Shown here: in pieces, positions 50,535 to 61,566 of the stretch
Position numbering within the stretch: the stretch's first letter is position 1
Layout: every line of letters begins with the position of its first letter
Assembly (NCBI GenBank): GCA_963921425.1
Contig: OY992835.1
Coordinates: 20,894,001-20,958,000, forward strand
From: Dryas octopetala
Lineage: Eukaryota > Streptophyta > Magnoliopsida > Rosales > Rosaceae
Length of the DNA: 64,000 nt
Direction of reading: 5' to 3'
Made by a program: the position numbers and the translations under genes
The notes under the pieces: model-generated
The model's input: only the letters and a program-made list of their open reading frames with translations
The model's database searches: none
What the model was told of the DNA's origin: nothing

Positions 50535-52892
50535 TAGGGCTCACCAAATAGCCCAAGGCCCGAAGCCCACCCGAAGCCCGCCCGGCCCATTGGGCCCGAA
50601 GCCCGATTTGGCCCGACATTTGGGCCGGCCCGGCCCGGCCCGAAAATTTCTTGAGTTGGGCTTGGGCCATCCCCTTGAAGCCCACGGCCCGCCCAAAGCC
50701 CGGCCCGCTTAGGCCCGCCCAAAGCCCGGCCCGAAGCCCAAAGCCCAAAGCCCGTTTAATATCTTCAATAAAAAAAATATAGGATTTTGGCTATGTTATG
50801 AATTGAACTTGAGACCTCATAGAACAAATTTCAACTCTCAACCAACTGAGCTGACTAGTTTATTTGTCTAATTTGTGAATCATAACATATTTAATAGGTT
50901 TTTCGTTTGTTTACTCTAATAAATTATTAATATGCTTATTAAGTTATTATATAATTCTATAATATTAGTAAATAGTAATAGTGTAAAGTGTAAACTATAC
51001 TATGTAATACCATAAATAATAAACTTTGAAAATTATATACAACATTACAAATTTACAACTATAATAAAACATAAATGTATATGTATATATACAACTTTTA
51101 TAATACAACTATAATTAAAGTTATTAAACCATGATTGTTCATTAATTTAATAATTTGAACCGTTCATTTTATATGTTGATAGTCAAAGATTATCCTTACA
51201 AAAAATCGGCCAAATCGGAATTCATTTACCCATTCGATTATCATTAAAAAAACCATGATCATTCATTAATTCGACCATCGTTACGTCACTTTTACATATA
51301 AATACACTTGAAGAGTTGAAGAGTATAATTCTAATAACTTTCTCGTTGAAACCTTATTGTTTTCATAATTGTGAAGACCACAACGTGATTTCAACAATCT
51401 GAGCCGTTCATTTTCTATATTCATAGTCAAAGATCATCCTTACAAAAAATCAGCAAAATCAGAACTCATATACCCATTCGATTATCATTAGAAAAATCAC
51501 GATCGTTCATAAGTTGGACCACCATTATCTAATTTCTACATTTCCAATTGAACTAATTTTTTGCAGGGATGATCTTTGAGTGAAAAACTAAAAAATGAAT
51601 GGTTCGGATCATTGAAAACTTGGAAACACGATCGAGAGGTGAGCTTCTACATATAAATACACTTGAAGAGTTGAAGAATATAATTCTAATAACTTTCCGG
51701 TTGAAACATTGTCGTTTCCATAATTGTGAAGACCACAACGTGATTTTAACAATCTTAGCCGTTCATTTTTTATGTTAATAGTCAAAGATCATCCTTACAA
51801 AAAATTGGCTATATCGGAATTCATCTACCCATTCGATTATCATTAGAAAAACCACAATCGTTCATTAATTCGACCACCGTTATGTCACTTTTACATCTCT
51901 GATTAAGCTAATTTTTTGCAAGAATTCTCTTTGAGTGGGGAACTAAAACTTGAACGATTCGGATCGTTGAAAACACGATCGATATGTGAACTTCTACATA
52001 TAAATACACTTGAAGAGTATAATTCTAATAACTTTCCCGTTGAAACCTTGTTGTTTCCATAATTATGAAGACCACAACGTGATTTCAACAATTTGACCCG
52101 TTCATTTTCTATGTTCATAGTCAAAGATCATCCGTACAAAAAATCGGCTAAATCGACATTCATCTACCCATTCGATCATCATTAGAAAAACCACGATCGT
52201 TCATTAATTCGACCATCATTATGTCACTTTTACATCTCCGATTAAGCTAATTTTTTGCACGAATTATCTTTGAGTGAGGAATTAAAATTTGAACGGTTCG
52301 GATCGTTGACAACACAATTGCATCGTTTGTTTATAAAAATATGTAATAAAATATATAATAAAACATATGTACATTTATGTTTTATTATAGTTGTAATGTT
52401 GTATATAATTTTAAAAGTTTATTATTTATGGTATTACACTATTACTAACATAATAGTATTATAGAATAACTTAATAAGCATATTAATAATTTATTGAAGT
52501 AAACAAACGAAAAAGCTATTAAATATGTTATGATTCACAAACTTAACAAATAAACTGGTCAGCTCAATTGGTTGAGAGTTGAAGTTTGTTATGTGAGGTC
52601 TCATGTTCAAATCACAACATAGCCAAAATCCTATATTTTTTTTTAACATATATATGTGTCTAAACAGGCTTTGGGCCTATTTGGGCCGCCCGTTTGGGCC
52701 TAGCCCGGCCCGGCCCTCCAAGCCCGCAAGCCAAAGCCCGATGGGCGGGCCTTGGGCTTGTGTATTAAAGCCCAAGCCCGGCCCGGCCCGGCCCGAAAGC
52801 CCTATTGGGCTTCTATCATTCAAGCCCGAGCCCGGCCCGAACCCGAAAAATTTGGGCCGGGCTAGCCCGGCCCGGCCCATTGCCGACCCCTA
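50535..52892. mobile_element. hAT-like foldback element, 2358 bp, with tandem-repeat core
   Basis: The ends are TAGGGCTCACCAAAT on the left and, reading inward from the right, TAGGGGTCGGCAATGGGC; such TAGGG ends are common in plant hAT elements. The exact 8-bp duplication GGTGCATT flanks it (50527-50534 and 52893-52900). GC-rich outer arms made of GGCCCG/AAGCCCG words are followed by AT-rich arms (about 50765-51110 and 52320-52650) that match each other in inverted order. The centre (about 51120-52320) is a direct tandem array. No transposase frame is present; the GGC/GCC-rich frames in the arms are compositional artefacts. Confidence 0.88.
51120..52320. repeat. Tandem array of about 350-bp units inside the hAT-like element
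   Basis: CCGTTCATTTT(C/A)TAT and TAGTCAAAGAT(C/T)ATCC recur at about 51165, 51407, 51757 and 52097. Each is followed by ACAAAAAATCGGC, CCCATTCGAT, CGTTCATTAATTCGACCA, ATTTTTTGCA, TACATATAAATACACTTGAAGAG and AACTTTC. The last two full periods are about 340-350 bp; the first unit is shortened. Confidence 0.8.
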
Positions 52893-52924
52893 GGTGCATT
52901 TGTAATTAAGCCTAACTTTAATTA

Positions 52925-53130
52925 GTAGAATCAATAATATTACACTTACCACATTTTTATACTACAATTTCATACCATCTTACATGGCATTCATACATTG
53001 AACACTAAAAATTAAAAAATAAAACCTAAAAAAGAAAAAGGAAATACTCTTCCAGTAAAGTAATGAAACATTAGGTGAGATACAAATGTGGGAAAAAAAA
53101 AGAGTGGGACAACTAGCATTATTCTTAGTA
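52925..53130. mobile_element. Small MITE, copy 1 of a pair
   Basis: This 200-bp segment (TTACCACATTTTTATAC...CATGGCATTCATACATTG...AAAGTAATGA...) matches 63322-63518 over its length. Its right end (ACTAGCATTATTC) resembles the inverse of the left end in the other copy (AGTGCTAGATATACCACATTT). It has no coding capacity. It lies about 340 bp upstream of the first polygalacturonase start codon. Confidence 0.6.
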
Positions 53131-53470
53131 GAATTTATGTGCCTTACGTTTGTTGGAGGTGAAAAAGCTCTTCCACACACTGTCGTAGTTTCTTATAAAA
53201 AGCAAGGCATACCTTCTTGTGCATGTGAATGGTTAGAGGCTCAGAAGCCTGGTTAGCAGTTAAATTAGCAATTCCACGACACTTAAAATTGAAGGATAAT
53301 TTGACTCCAAACAGAAAACACAAAAAAAGATCACCAAAACATGAGGACCTCAGACATTAGTCCACATAAAATTAGGTTCAAGGATATCTTGGTATTCGAT
53401 CAGCTTCCTCTGTTAAACTATAAAAGGAACTCATTTGAGAGTTATCAATTCAATCAATATTGGGAACTAC

Positions 53471-55045
53471 ATGGCTTCAAAATGTATTATGGGAACTACA
53501 TGCCTTTTGTTCTTGGTTGCTTTCGCCATACAAGCCAAAGCTGCAGATTTTGATATCAAGAAGTATGGAGCCAAGGCTGATGGCAAGACGGATGACAGCC
53601 AGGTTTAAAATTGTTTACTACACACTTTGAGCTAGTCCATTCTTAGGAAAAGATAGCCTGACACTATACATTTAAGAGATGTACGTGGTGGTTTATATTA
53701 ACAGTCTAATATAATATAATATAACATGTCAAACTTTTGAGAATATAGAATATAAGATTTTCTTTTTATATGTATTGTATTACTAAGGTTTTGATATGCT
53801 ATATATGTTAGGCTATTCATAGTGCTTGGAAAGAAGCATGCGCAGCCACAACTCCGAGCACTGTTGTGATAGCGAAGGGAAACTATTTGGTTGGTCCAGT
53901 GAAGTTTCAAGGACCCTGCAAGGCACCGATTAGCATTCATGTTAAAGGCACCCTAAAAGCTCCACCCGAACCTGCAAAGCTCAAGTCCCAAGATGGGTGG
54001 GTTATTTTCCAAAACGTTGATGGCTTATCAGTCTCTGGTGGTGGCTCTTTTGATGGCCAAGGAAAGCTTGCTTGGTCCATGAACGATTGTGCCAAAACTG
54101 GAAAATGCAATTCACTCCCCATTGTAAGTTTGTCGTATGAGTTATGTTACTAAACTGTCCATCTGAACCATATATTTATATACGAATTTATCTGATCAAT
54201 GGTACAGATTCACAGTCTAAGTCGAGAAATTTCTTTTTTATTTTTTTATTTTAGTTTTCTCAATTAACTGGTTTTCTTGAATCCAGAACCTACGGCTCAC
54301 TGGGCTCACCAACTCCGAATTTCAAGACATAGCATCTTTGAACAGCAAGTTGTTCCACATGAACGTTTTGAACTGCAAAAACGTGACCCTTCGACACATC
54401 ACCATCAATGCACCTGAGGAGAGTCTAAACACAGATGGAATCCATATCGGCCGGTCCTCCGAGATCAAGATCATCGGTGCAGACATCAAAACCGGCGACG
54501 ACTGTGTCTCCCTTGGCGACGGGAGCCAAGGGATAACCATCGAGAAGGTGACATGCGGGCCCGGCCACGGCATTAGCATTGGAAGCCTAGGAAGGTACCA
54601 TGACGAGCAACCTGTGACAGGGGTCACAGTGAGAAACTGCTCCATATCAAACACTTCAAATGGGGTCAGGGTCAAGACCTGGCTCGCTTCGCCGAATGGG
54701 GTGGCCACAGATTTGCATTTTGAGGACATTGTGATGGAAAATGTTAAGACCACTCCTGTGCTCATAGACCAAGAGTACTGCCCATATGGTCAGTGCCAGG
54801 CAAAGGTGCCCTCAAAGGTTAAGATCAGCAATGTGAGCTTCAAGAACATTAGGGGCACATCAGTAGACAAAGTAGCTGTGAAGCTTGCTTGCAGCAAAGG
54901 CATACCATGCCAGGGTGTCACAATTGGTGACATCAATCTGAGATACACTGGGAACAATGGCACTGTCACATCTGTGTGTACCAATGTGCATCCCACTGTG
55001 GTTGGTAAAGTCACTCCACCTGCTTGTGAAAAGTCCAGTGCTTAA
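53471..55045 (+). CDS. Exopolygalacturonase-like protein (GH28), copy 1
   Basis: Secreted glycoside hydrolase family 28 enzyme that cuts galacturonic acid from pectin; this clade is often pollen-expressed. Exons 53471-53602, 53812-54123 and 54287-55045 total 1203 nt and 400 residues. A signal peptide ([20 protein letters not shown]) is followed by [18 protein letters not shown]. The catalytic motifs are all present: [32 protein letters not shown], and RVKTW where most relatives have RIK. Cysteine pairs such as EYCPYGQC are kept. It is about the family's usual length. It faces the second copy tail to tail, with about 620 bp between the two stop codons. The RIK-to-RVK change is conservative. 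Confidence 0.92.
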
Positions 55046-55668
55046 GTTTATTTAACGTGATCTCATGGTTACATCTAATTAATGAGATGATTAAGGAAAA
55101 AATGAATAGGTATATTAGGCTATGAAATAATATGCAGACGCCCCTTCATGTTTGATGGAATGATGGGTGGTGAACCACATGCATATATGCAAATGCAACA
55201 GTACGTTGTATTATGTAGATTGTACTATATATTTTCATGGGGGAAAAAGAAAAGTTTTTTTAAATTCAAAATCAAATGTAGTATAAGTTTGTTCGAATAT
55301 GGTGCTTAATTTGTCTGGATTCTTTTTTGGTGCTATGATAAAATAAAGTAAACAAAGATAACTAAAATATAACTAATTGATTAGACAAATAATATTTATG
55401 ACTTAAAAAAACGTTAAAGGGAAAAAAGGGAATTTTAGAGGACCCTGCAAATTGCAATACACACACTTTACAAAAATGTCTTTTATTAATTTTTGTTCAC
55501 ATGGAGATGTGAACACGTACAAGCAATTTATTTACAAATTAGTGCTTTCTACTTCTTTGATCAAACACATGAGGTATCAAAGAAGAAAAAGAACAACACA
55601 AGCACTATATCTATAGATACAGAGCATTCCTAGTTCGTACCTACTTTCTCTGCTTCTTAATTAGATCA
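55046..55668. other. Convergent 3' flanks between the two polygalacturonase genes
   Basis: It contains the 3' UTRs of both genes. Part of it (GACGCCCCTTCATG...GGAATGATGGGTGGTGAACC, near 55137) also occurs upstream of copy 2 near 57285, and 55490-55660 is repeated near 57485-57670. These are footprints of local duplication. No other gene is seen. Confidence 0.6.
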
Positions 55669-57084
55669 TCAAACAGATGTAGCACAAGCAAGAGCTTGTG
55701 GGACGCCAGAAATTGTGGGCTTGACATTAGAGCATTGAGAGGTAATAGGGCCTTTGTCTCCAGTGTATTTGAGATCAATGTCAGCCAACTCCACATTGTC
55801 ACAAGGCAAGCCATTACTGCATACAAGCTTCACAGCAAGTGGATCGGTAGATGTGCCCCTAATTTTCTTGAAGCTCACATTGCTGATCTTAACTTTTGAT
55901 GGAACATCCTGTTTGCACTGATTATAAGGGCAGTACTGTTGGTCTATGAGGATTGGGAATTTCACATTGTTCATTACAATGTCCTCAAAGTGCATATCTG
56001 AGGCTGTACTTGCGTCAGGGGAAGCAGGCCATGTTTTGATTCTGATCCCATTTTCTGTGTTTGAGATGGTGCAGTTCTTGACAATGACTCCCTCCACTGC
56101 TCCTTCCTTGGGATATCTTCCAAGGCTTCCAATGCTTATGCCATGCCCCGGTCCACAGTTAACATTGGTCACTGTGACTTGCTTATTGCCTTCCCCAATA
56201 GAAATACAATCATCCCCAGTTGCAATGTTTGTGTCAATGATGCGGATCCCAGTTGAACGCCCAATGTGGATTCCATCAGTGTTAATGCTGTCTCCTGGTG
56301 CCGATACAGTAAAACGTTGGAATGTGACATTGTTGCACCCCAAAAGATTGACATGGAAATTCTTGCTGTCCTTCGTAGTTATGTCCTGAATTCTTGAATT
56401 TTGTATGGAGTCGAACCTCAGATTCTGCATATAATGTTATGTTGTCAGACCGTATATCTAGGTCATTGATAAGGCGATCGACTTGACGTATTAACTTGCA
56501 ATACATGTTGATGAGCAAGAAGGTAAGATTAGATTGGCTTACAATAATAGATTTGCATTTTGTATTTTTGTGGCAATCATTTTGACTCCAAGCAAGTTTT
56601 CCTTGGCCATCAAAAGTTCCACCACCTGATAATGTGAGGAAGTCAATGTACTGAAAACCAACCCAAGTATCCGGTGTACTGATTTGATTGCCGTCTTCAG
56701 GAGCCTTCAATGTGCCTTGGACCTGAATCTCAATAGGACCCTTGCAAGGACCTTTGAAAGTTGCTTGTTTCAGCAGGTATGTCCCCTTCGGAATAACAAG
56801 TTTGCCTGCCGGCGATGCACATGCATCAGTCCAAGCCTTCCCCAGGGCCTAAACACAGTACAAAAATTCAAAATGTTTCAATGTAGCAAACAATTCTATA
56901 AATATCATATTGCCATTTTAATCAGAATTGCATAAGAATAATTAATGCTTACCTGGGTAATATCACTGTCGGGCTTTCCACCATATGTTGCACTTGTCAC
57001 ATCAAAGACACCGGATTGAGCTTTAGCTGTGGATGCTAACAAAAACAACAAAAAAACTGCCCAGATATTCAGTTTCAGACCCAT
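55669..57084 (-). CDS. Exopolygalacturonase-like protein (GH28), copy 2
   Basis: Exons 57084-56953, 56848-56543 and 56424-55669 total 1194 nt and 397 residues. A signal peptide (MGLKLNIWAVFLLFLLASTA) precedes QSGVFDVTSATYGGKPDSD. All four GH28 motifs are intact: [32 protein letters not shown] and GIRIKTW. The intron positions match copy 1, so both descend from one three-exon gene, but the proteins have diverged more than the RNA-binding pair. The role is pectin breakdown in the wall, probably in pollen or during cell separation (family inference). Its promoter side (57085-57240) resembles that of the dead third copy. Confidence 0.92.
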
Positions 57085-57474
57085 ATTGAATTTTCACTAT
57101 ATTATATCTCTCTCTTTTGTTTTTGTGTGTAGGAAGGATGATGAAACTCCATTTTAATTTCTGGTCAATTTATAGTCGGATTGGAAAGGTCAATACCATT
57201 AAAATATTCAAACATTACTAGCTATTTTAGTTCGAGTTCTTAATTAAGAAGGAGAACTACAATCAATGATAATAATTCGGAGGCGCCCCTTCATTGGTTG
57301 ATGGAGTAATGGGTGGTAAACCGCATCTGTAGAATCTGTAGATGGTACCACACTATTATTATTACTATTCAAGGGAACAAAATAGAAGAGAAACGTACGT
57401 AAAATGTTTGCTTATTCAAGGGAGAGGCTGTTCCAAACTCACATAGCCAAAGCACATGCACTTTACAAAATGTT

Positions 57475-57858
57475 TCCTATTAGTATTGTATTTGTTACAT
57501 AGAGATATGAACACGTACAGGCAGTTTATTTAAAATTTAAGAAGAAATAAATTAGTATTTTCTACTTCTTAAATCAAGTACATGAGCTAGAACATAAGCA
57601 AAGAAAGACACAAGCAATATATCTTAACACTCAGAACTTTAGTAGTTAATTAGCACTTTCTTTTCTTATTAATTAGTACTTTAGTAGTTTTATTTCCCAC
57701 TCGGAACCACAACTTTACTCGTGGATGGTGATGCACATGCATCAGTCCAAGCCTTGGCCAAGGCCTATACATAGTACGTACAAATTGAAAATGATTCAAT
57801 TTAGTTAGCTAGGAATTCTTAACACGTACTCAGAACTTTAGTAGTTAATTAGTACTTT
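57475..57858 (-). pseudogene. Scrambled polygalacturonase fragments left of the CACTA element
   Basis: 57475-57670 repeats the 3' flank of copy 2. 57685-57820 repeats the start of polygalacturonase exon 2 with its flanking intron (GATGCACATGCATCAGTCCAAGCC, also at 62763). TTAACACTCAGAACTTTAGTAGTTAATTAG then recurs in short form at about 57820-57855. The pieces are out of order and cannot encode a protein. They show rearrangement of the third gene copy before or during the transposon insertion. Confidence 0.6.
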
Positions 57859-58847
57859 CACTACAAGAAAAAACTTTACAGAGCACAAGCTTATATTTGT
57901 ATCATTTGTTTTAAAAAGCACAATTAATCATGCTCTAATGTCTAATGCTGCAGCCACAATTATGTGCTTGTGACCGGTATTGGCATTACTGATAAAGATG
58001 AGGCGCAATTTTGATATTTGTGTCACACCCACAAAGACACAAATACAAGTAGTAATTGTGTCTTCCCTCTGACAATCACGTTGACAAACACGCAGACGTG
58101 GCCTGGCACGTTACTGTTATGGACATGGCACATCTACTACAAATGTGCCCAATGAGTTTATGTTTTAAAAAAAAATATAAATAAACAATATATATTTTTA
58201 TGAAGACCATTTTGTGTGTTAATATTTACACCTTATTATTTTGCACTTACACAATATATATAGCACATGCTATACACTATAATAGTATCCTACAACTGGA
58301 ATGTAGCACAGCTAAAGTTGCATTTCAAAATAGCATATTTTAATATTACGAAATTTATATTTTTTGTTGCTAAGTAAATTAAATTAATACTAATACAATA
58401 TTTGTGAACATGTTAATTTAAATATACTATTAAATATAGTAAAAAATTACACTACAAGAAATATACTATTCCATGCAGAAAATTTCATAAGTTTCCCTAC
58501 ACTAATTGACAAAAGAATACAACGAAAGAGTAGAACCATCACCATGTGACCCTCTGAAATAGAGAACCCCCACATTGCCAAAATCCTAAAGATCTAATGT
58601 ATACAGAGAAAACAAATTTAGATCCAATGCACACTAGAACTAACACTAACTCACTGACATTTGTGCATTTGTTGGTGTTTAGAGCACTAGATCCGCTGCC
58701 TTCCTCACAGCCTTCCATAATTTACACCCTACAGTTCACAGAGAAACAAAAATAAGAATAAGAACATACTCTAATAGGCGTTGGATACAAATATTACTAT
58801 ATTGAAGACTAATCTTTAATATTGAAGAACTAGAGTCTTAAAATATT

Positions 58848-59260
58848 CTAATTAAACTCTACATGTTCATGATACAATGACAGATTATGACAGTGCTCAA
58901 TAAAACTTTGAATTAACAAATGAAATAAATTACAAACCACAGTATTGGTTATTAGGCCATACCAGTTCATTAACTCAATTCCCTCAGAGGCAAAGACTTT
59001 GCGGGAAGGGAGAAGACAACTCTTGTTATGATTTCCCCTAGCAACTGCCCTTGCATTTATGTGCGTTCTAGCCTTCACAGTATTTGAACAAGAAAGAGTA
59101 GTTAGAAAAAGGAAATTAATCACATTAGTCCAGAAGCTAACAACCCAATTGTAAGAAGACTCTTGAAACCATCTACTCACTTGATAATCTATGTTCAATA
59201 TCATTCTTTTCAAAGAAGGGCTGCCGAACATACACAACCTGCAAAGAGAGTTCATATTGG
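58848..59260 (-). other. Unidentified exon-like segment within the CACTA element
   Basis: At 59240-59180 on the minus strand an acceptor-like TTTGCAG is followed by codons for VVYVRQPFFEKNDIEHRLS and then a TGAGTAG. This could be another captured exon, but I do not recognise the gene. The longer frame in a different phase has no motif. Confidence 0.3.
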
Positions 59261-59906
59261 CAAATTTTATGAATTTATAAGTCTTAAGAATTAAAAGAAT
59301 CTCAAGAATTCAAATGAATGCCTATATGAAAAATAGACCCTAAACTCATAAATTTGAACAACTCAATAGTGCAATTATTGAAACAAGACAACAATCAGGC
59401 CAAGTATGGGAAGCATCAGCACTGAAAGTTTTGTAAATATGGGAAAGCATGGATAGCAGCATCAAAACTCCAAGTGTTTAGCGGTTATTGTGTTCATTTG
59501 GACTCAACATGACCAATCTTGTGTGTCCTCACTAACAATATGCAAACAAAGACAATATAAAGGTTTACTGAGTTGTAGAGCAAACCTACTATACTTTTCT
59601 TATTATTCATCATGAAAAACAACTAGAATCAATTCTGGGTACGTTCTATTAAAGATTTGTTAAGAAGTTGGATTACTGCAAATCTAAGAAAAATGAGTAC
59701 AAAGACCATCAAAAATATGTAACTCTCCAATATACAACTAATTGCCTAATGTGGAAACCAACGGACAGGGAGTCAACATTATTTACTATAACCCAATTGG
59801 CACAACTCACAAGGGGAGTTTTACTCACCAAACAGTAGGCAACATAATTTTTCAATATTCTTAAATTTTCAATAGCAAAATCCCAAGAAAAGACAATAAA
59901 ACTTAC

Positions 59907-60960
59907 ATGCATTGTGTGTCTTTCCACTACTTGTCACACCATAAGCAAAAACAACCTGCATTGTTGGTAAGTAAGCCATAAGAAATGAAAATTTAAAAAG
60001 AGAATTGAATATAAGTACTCATAGTTTTTCAACTAAAACTAATAGACTTCAGGAGGAAAGTGTGGCCTTAACACTGCTAATGGTGGATTCCTTTGCTTTT
60101 GCAAAGACCAGCCCTATACAACCGTATGTGATTCAACAACTTCAACTACAAACAATACATCAAGAGGAGGTATGTATATATGTCCCTTGTCGTTCTCAAA
60201 CAAATTATAGATCCTTAACTTGAACATGTTAGAAATTTTTATGCCTATTTAATTGCAGACTTGGTGGCTCCACAGTTTTTATCACATCCTAGCTACCTAG
60301 GTCTTGGACTCTTTGGTTTTGATAGATTAATTGGTTGCAAACACTGTTTATCACATCCTAGCCGCCTAAGCAAAATCAAAACGTTTCTAATAATGCAAAA
60401 TGAATTCTTTCTTTGGAATATGTTAATTTAGAAGAGCAGTATAGCCTACTATTAACACCTTCCATGAGTACGTGTTTAGCCATGACCTTATGCACCTCTT
60501 GTGGATTCGTATGGAGTCCAATGACTTTATCTGCAACAACCAAACCTTCCACAAATCCAACAATTTTCAAAACCCTGTAATTCTAAGTAAATGCAAATCA
60601 ACTTCCAACACATTAACCATCCATTTTCTTTTGCGCATCCATAAATTAGCTTCACATATTCAAAATAATAAAAAATAATTATTAGAAAAATACCAAATGC
60701 ATAGGTTGTGTAGCTGGAGTGTACTAATTTCTTATCTTACCACTGTTTGCGTACCAAGTGATCTGGGCGGAGCCGTCGGACTGGGTGGCTTCGATTTGCC
60801 GCCGTGGGGCGTCGTCGATGTGAGGGAAAGGTACCAGAGGGACCAGCTCGACGAGAGGAATGAGTTTTGGGTGGTGGGAAGTAGCGAAGCCGCCGGAGCA
60901 TAGAGATCGCCGGCAAAGGGCTCGGCTCTGCCCTAGCTCGGGTCGCCGCAATCCTTGCAT
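59907..60960 (-). pseudogene. Captured kinesin-7-like motor domain fragments
   Basis: On the minus strand, 59955-59907 encodes VFAYGVTSSGKT, the kinesin ATP-binding loop, and continues as H-T-M-H only after a shift of frame (an apparent 2-base loss in the CA-rich codons). It is preceded by an AG acceptor and followed by a GT. Upstream, 60850-60741 encodes a stretch ending SAQITWYANSGK that resembles the EIAWYADG-type segment near the start of kinesin-7 motors, ending at a GTAAG donor. The frame around 60560-60430 (EVHKVMAKHVLMEGVN) resembles the segment just before the P-loop. The order of the parts is that of the motor domain. They are broken, and the rest of the motor is absent. Confidence 0.7.
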
Positions 60961-61074
60961 TTCTGGAAAATCAAAACAGATGGGCAGAGAGAGGAGGGAG
61001 AGGCGAGAATTTCGGCGGTGGTCTCGCCTCCATCAGCCGCCGGATGACAACGATATGGCCGGTCAAAGGCACGG

Positions 61075-61076
<2 letters not shown>

Positions 61077-61126
<50 letters not shown>
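61077..61126. repeat. GA microsatellite
   Basis: About 25 GA units lie inside the right half of the CACTA element, next to the captured kinesin fragment. They generate an artefactual Arg-Glu repeat frame. Confidence 0.9.
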
Positions 61127-61129
<3 letters not shown>

Positions 61130-61566
61130 GGTCGGGGAGAGAGAGAAATGAGAGGCGGGGGAAAAAAATTTGGTGGGAACGTGTTTTATAACAAAGAGGC
61201 TTTTTATTTTATTTTTGTCGTTCTGTAAAAAAGCACATTTGATAACATTTGTGTTTCACTAGGAACACAAATAATACACTTGTGTCCATATCAACCATGA
61301 CTTTAACACAATTATTTGTGCCTATTTTAAAAAGTTTGCAGATGTTTGTTGCCACGTGAAGGATGGTCAATTTGGACATAACCATAGACACGGAAATCAT
61401 GTCCTATATAATAAGACACATATAAAAAAAACACAATCACACGTGCCTTATATAATAAAACACAAATATATTTATATTTGTGCCCTTATTCTCTTAACAT
61501 GTCACAAATCTGTATTTGTGCCTTTTTTGTATGTGCCTCATGCCCCTTTTTCTTGTAGTGTTTCTT

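Larger units (their letters stand above)
57859..61560. mobile_element. CACTA (En/Spm) element carrying gene fragments, 3702 bp
   Basis: The left end reads CACTACAAGAAAAA and the right end TTTTTCTTGTAGTG, the diagnostic inverted termini. Both sides are flanked by TTT (57856-57858 and 61561-61563), a 3-bp target duplication as expected. Subterminal regions hold many ATTTGTG/CACAAAT words in both orientations (57890-58150 and 61220-61525), the usual transposase-binding repeats of this superfamily. No transposase-like frame is seen, so the element is non-autonomous. It has captured pieces of a kinesin gene in its right half. A GA microsatellite lies at 61077-61126. A second CACTACAAGAAA sequence at 58450 may be a nested or older end. 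Confidence 0.9.

Noticed and set aside
50515-50748. Gly/Ala/Pro-rich frames (also 52603-52893)
   Set aside because: They arise from GGCCCG-word arms of the hAT-like element on both strands.
54322-54765. Antisense frames over polygalacturonase exons (also 55946-56389)
   Set aside because: Shadows of GH28 exons; no independent motif.
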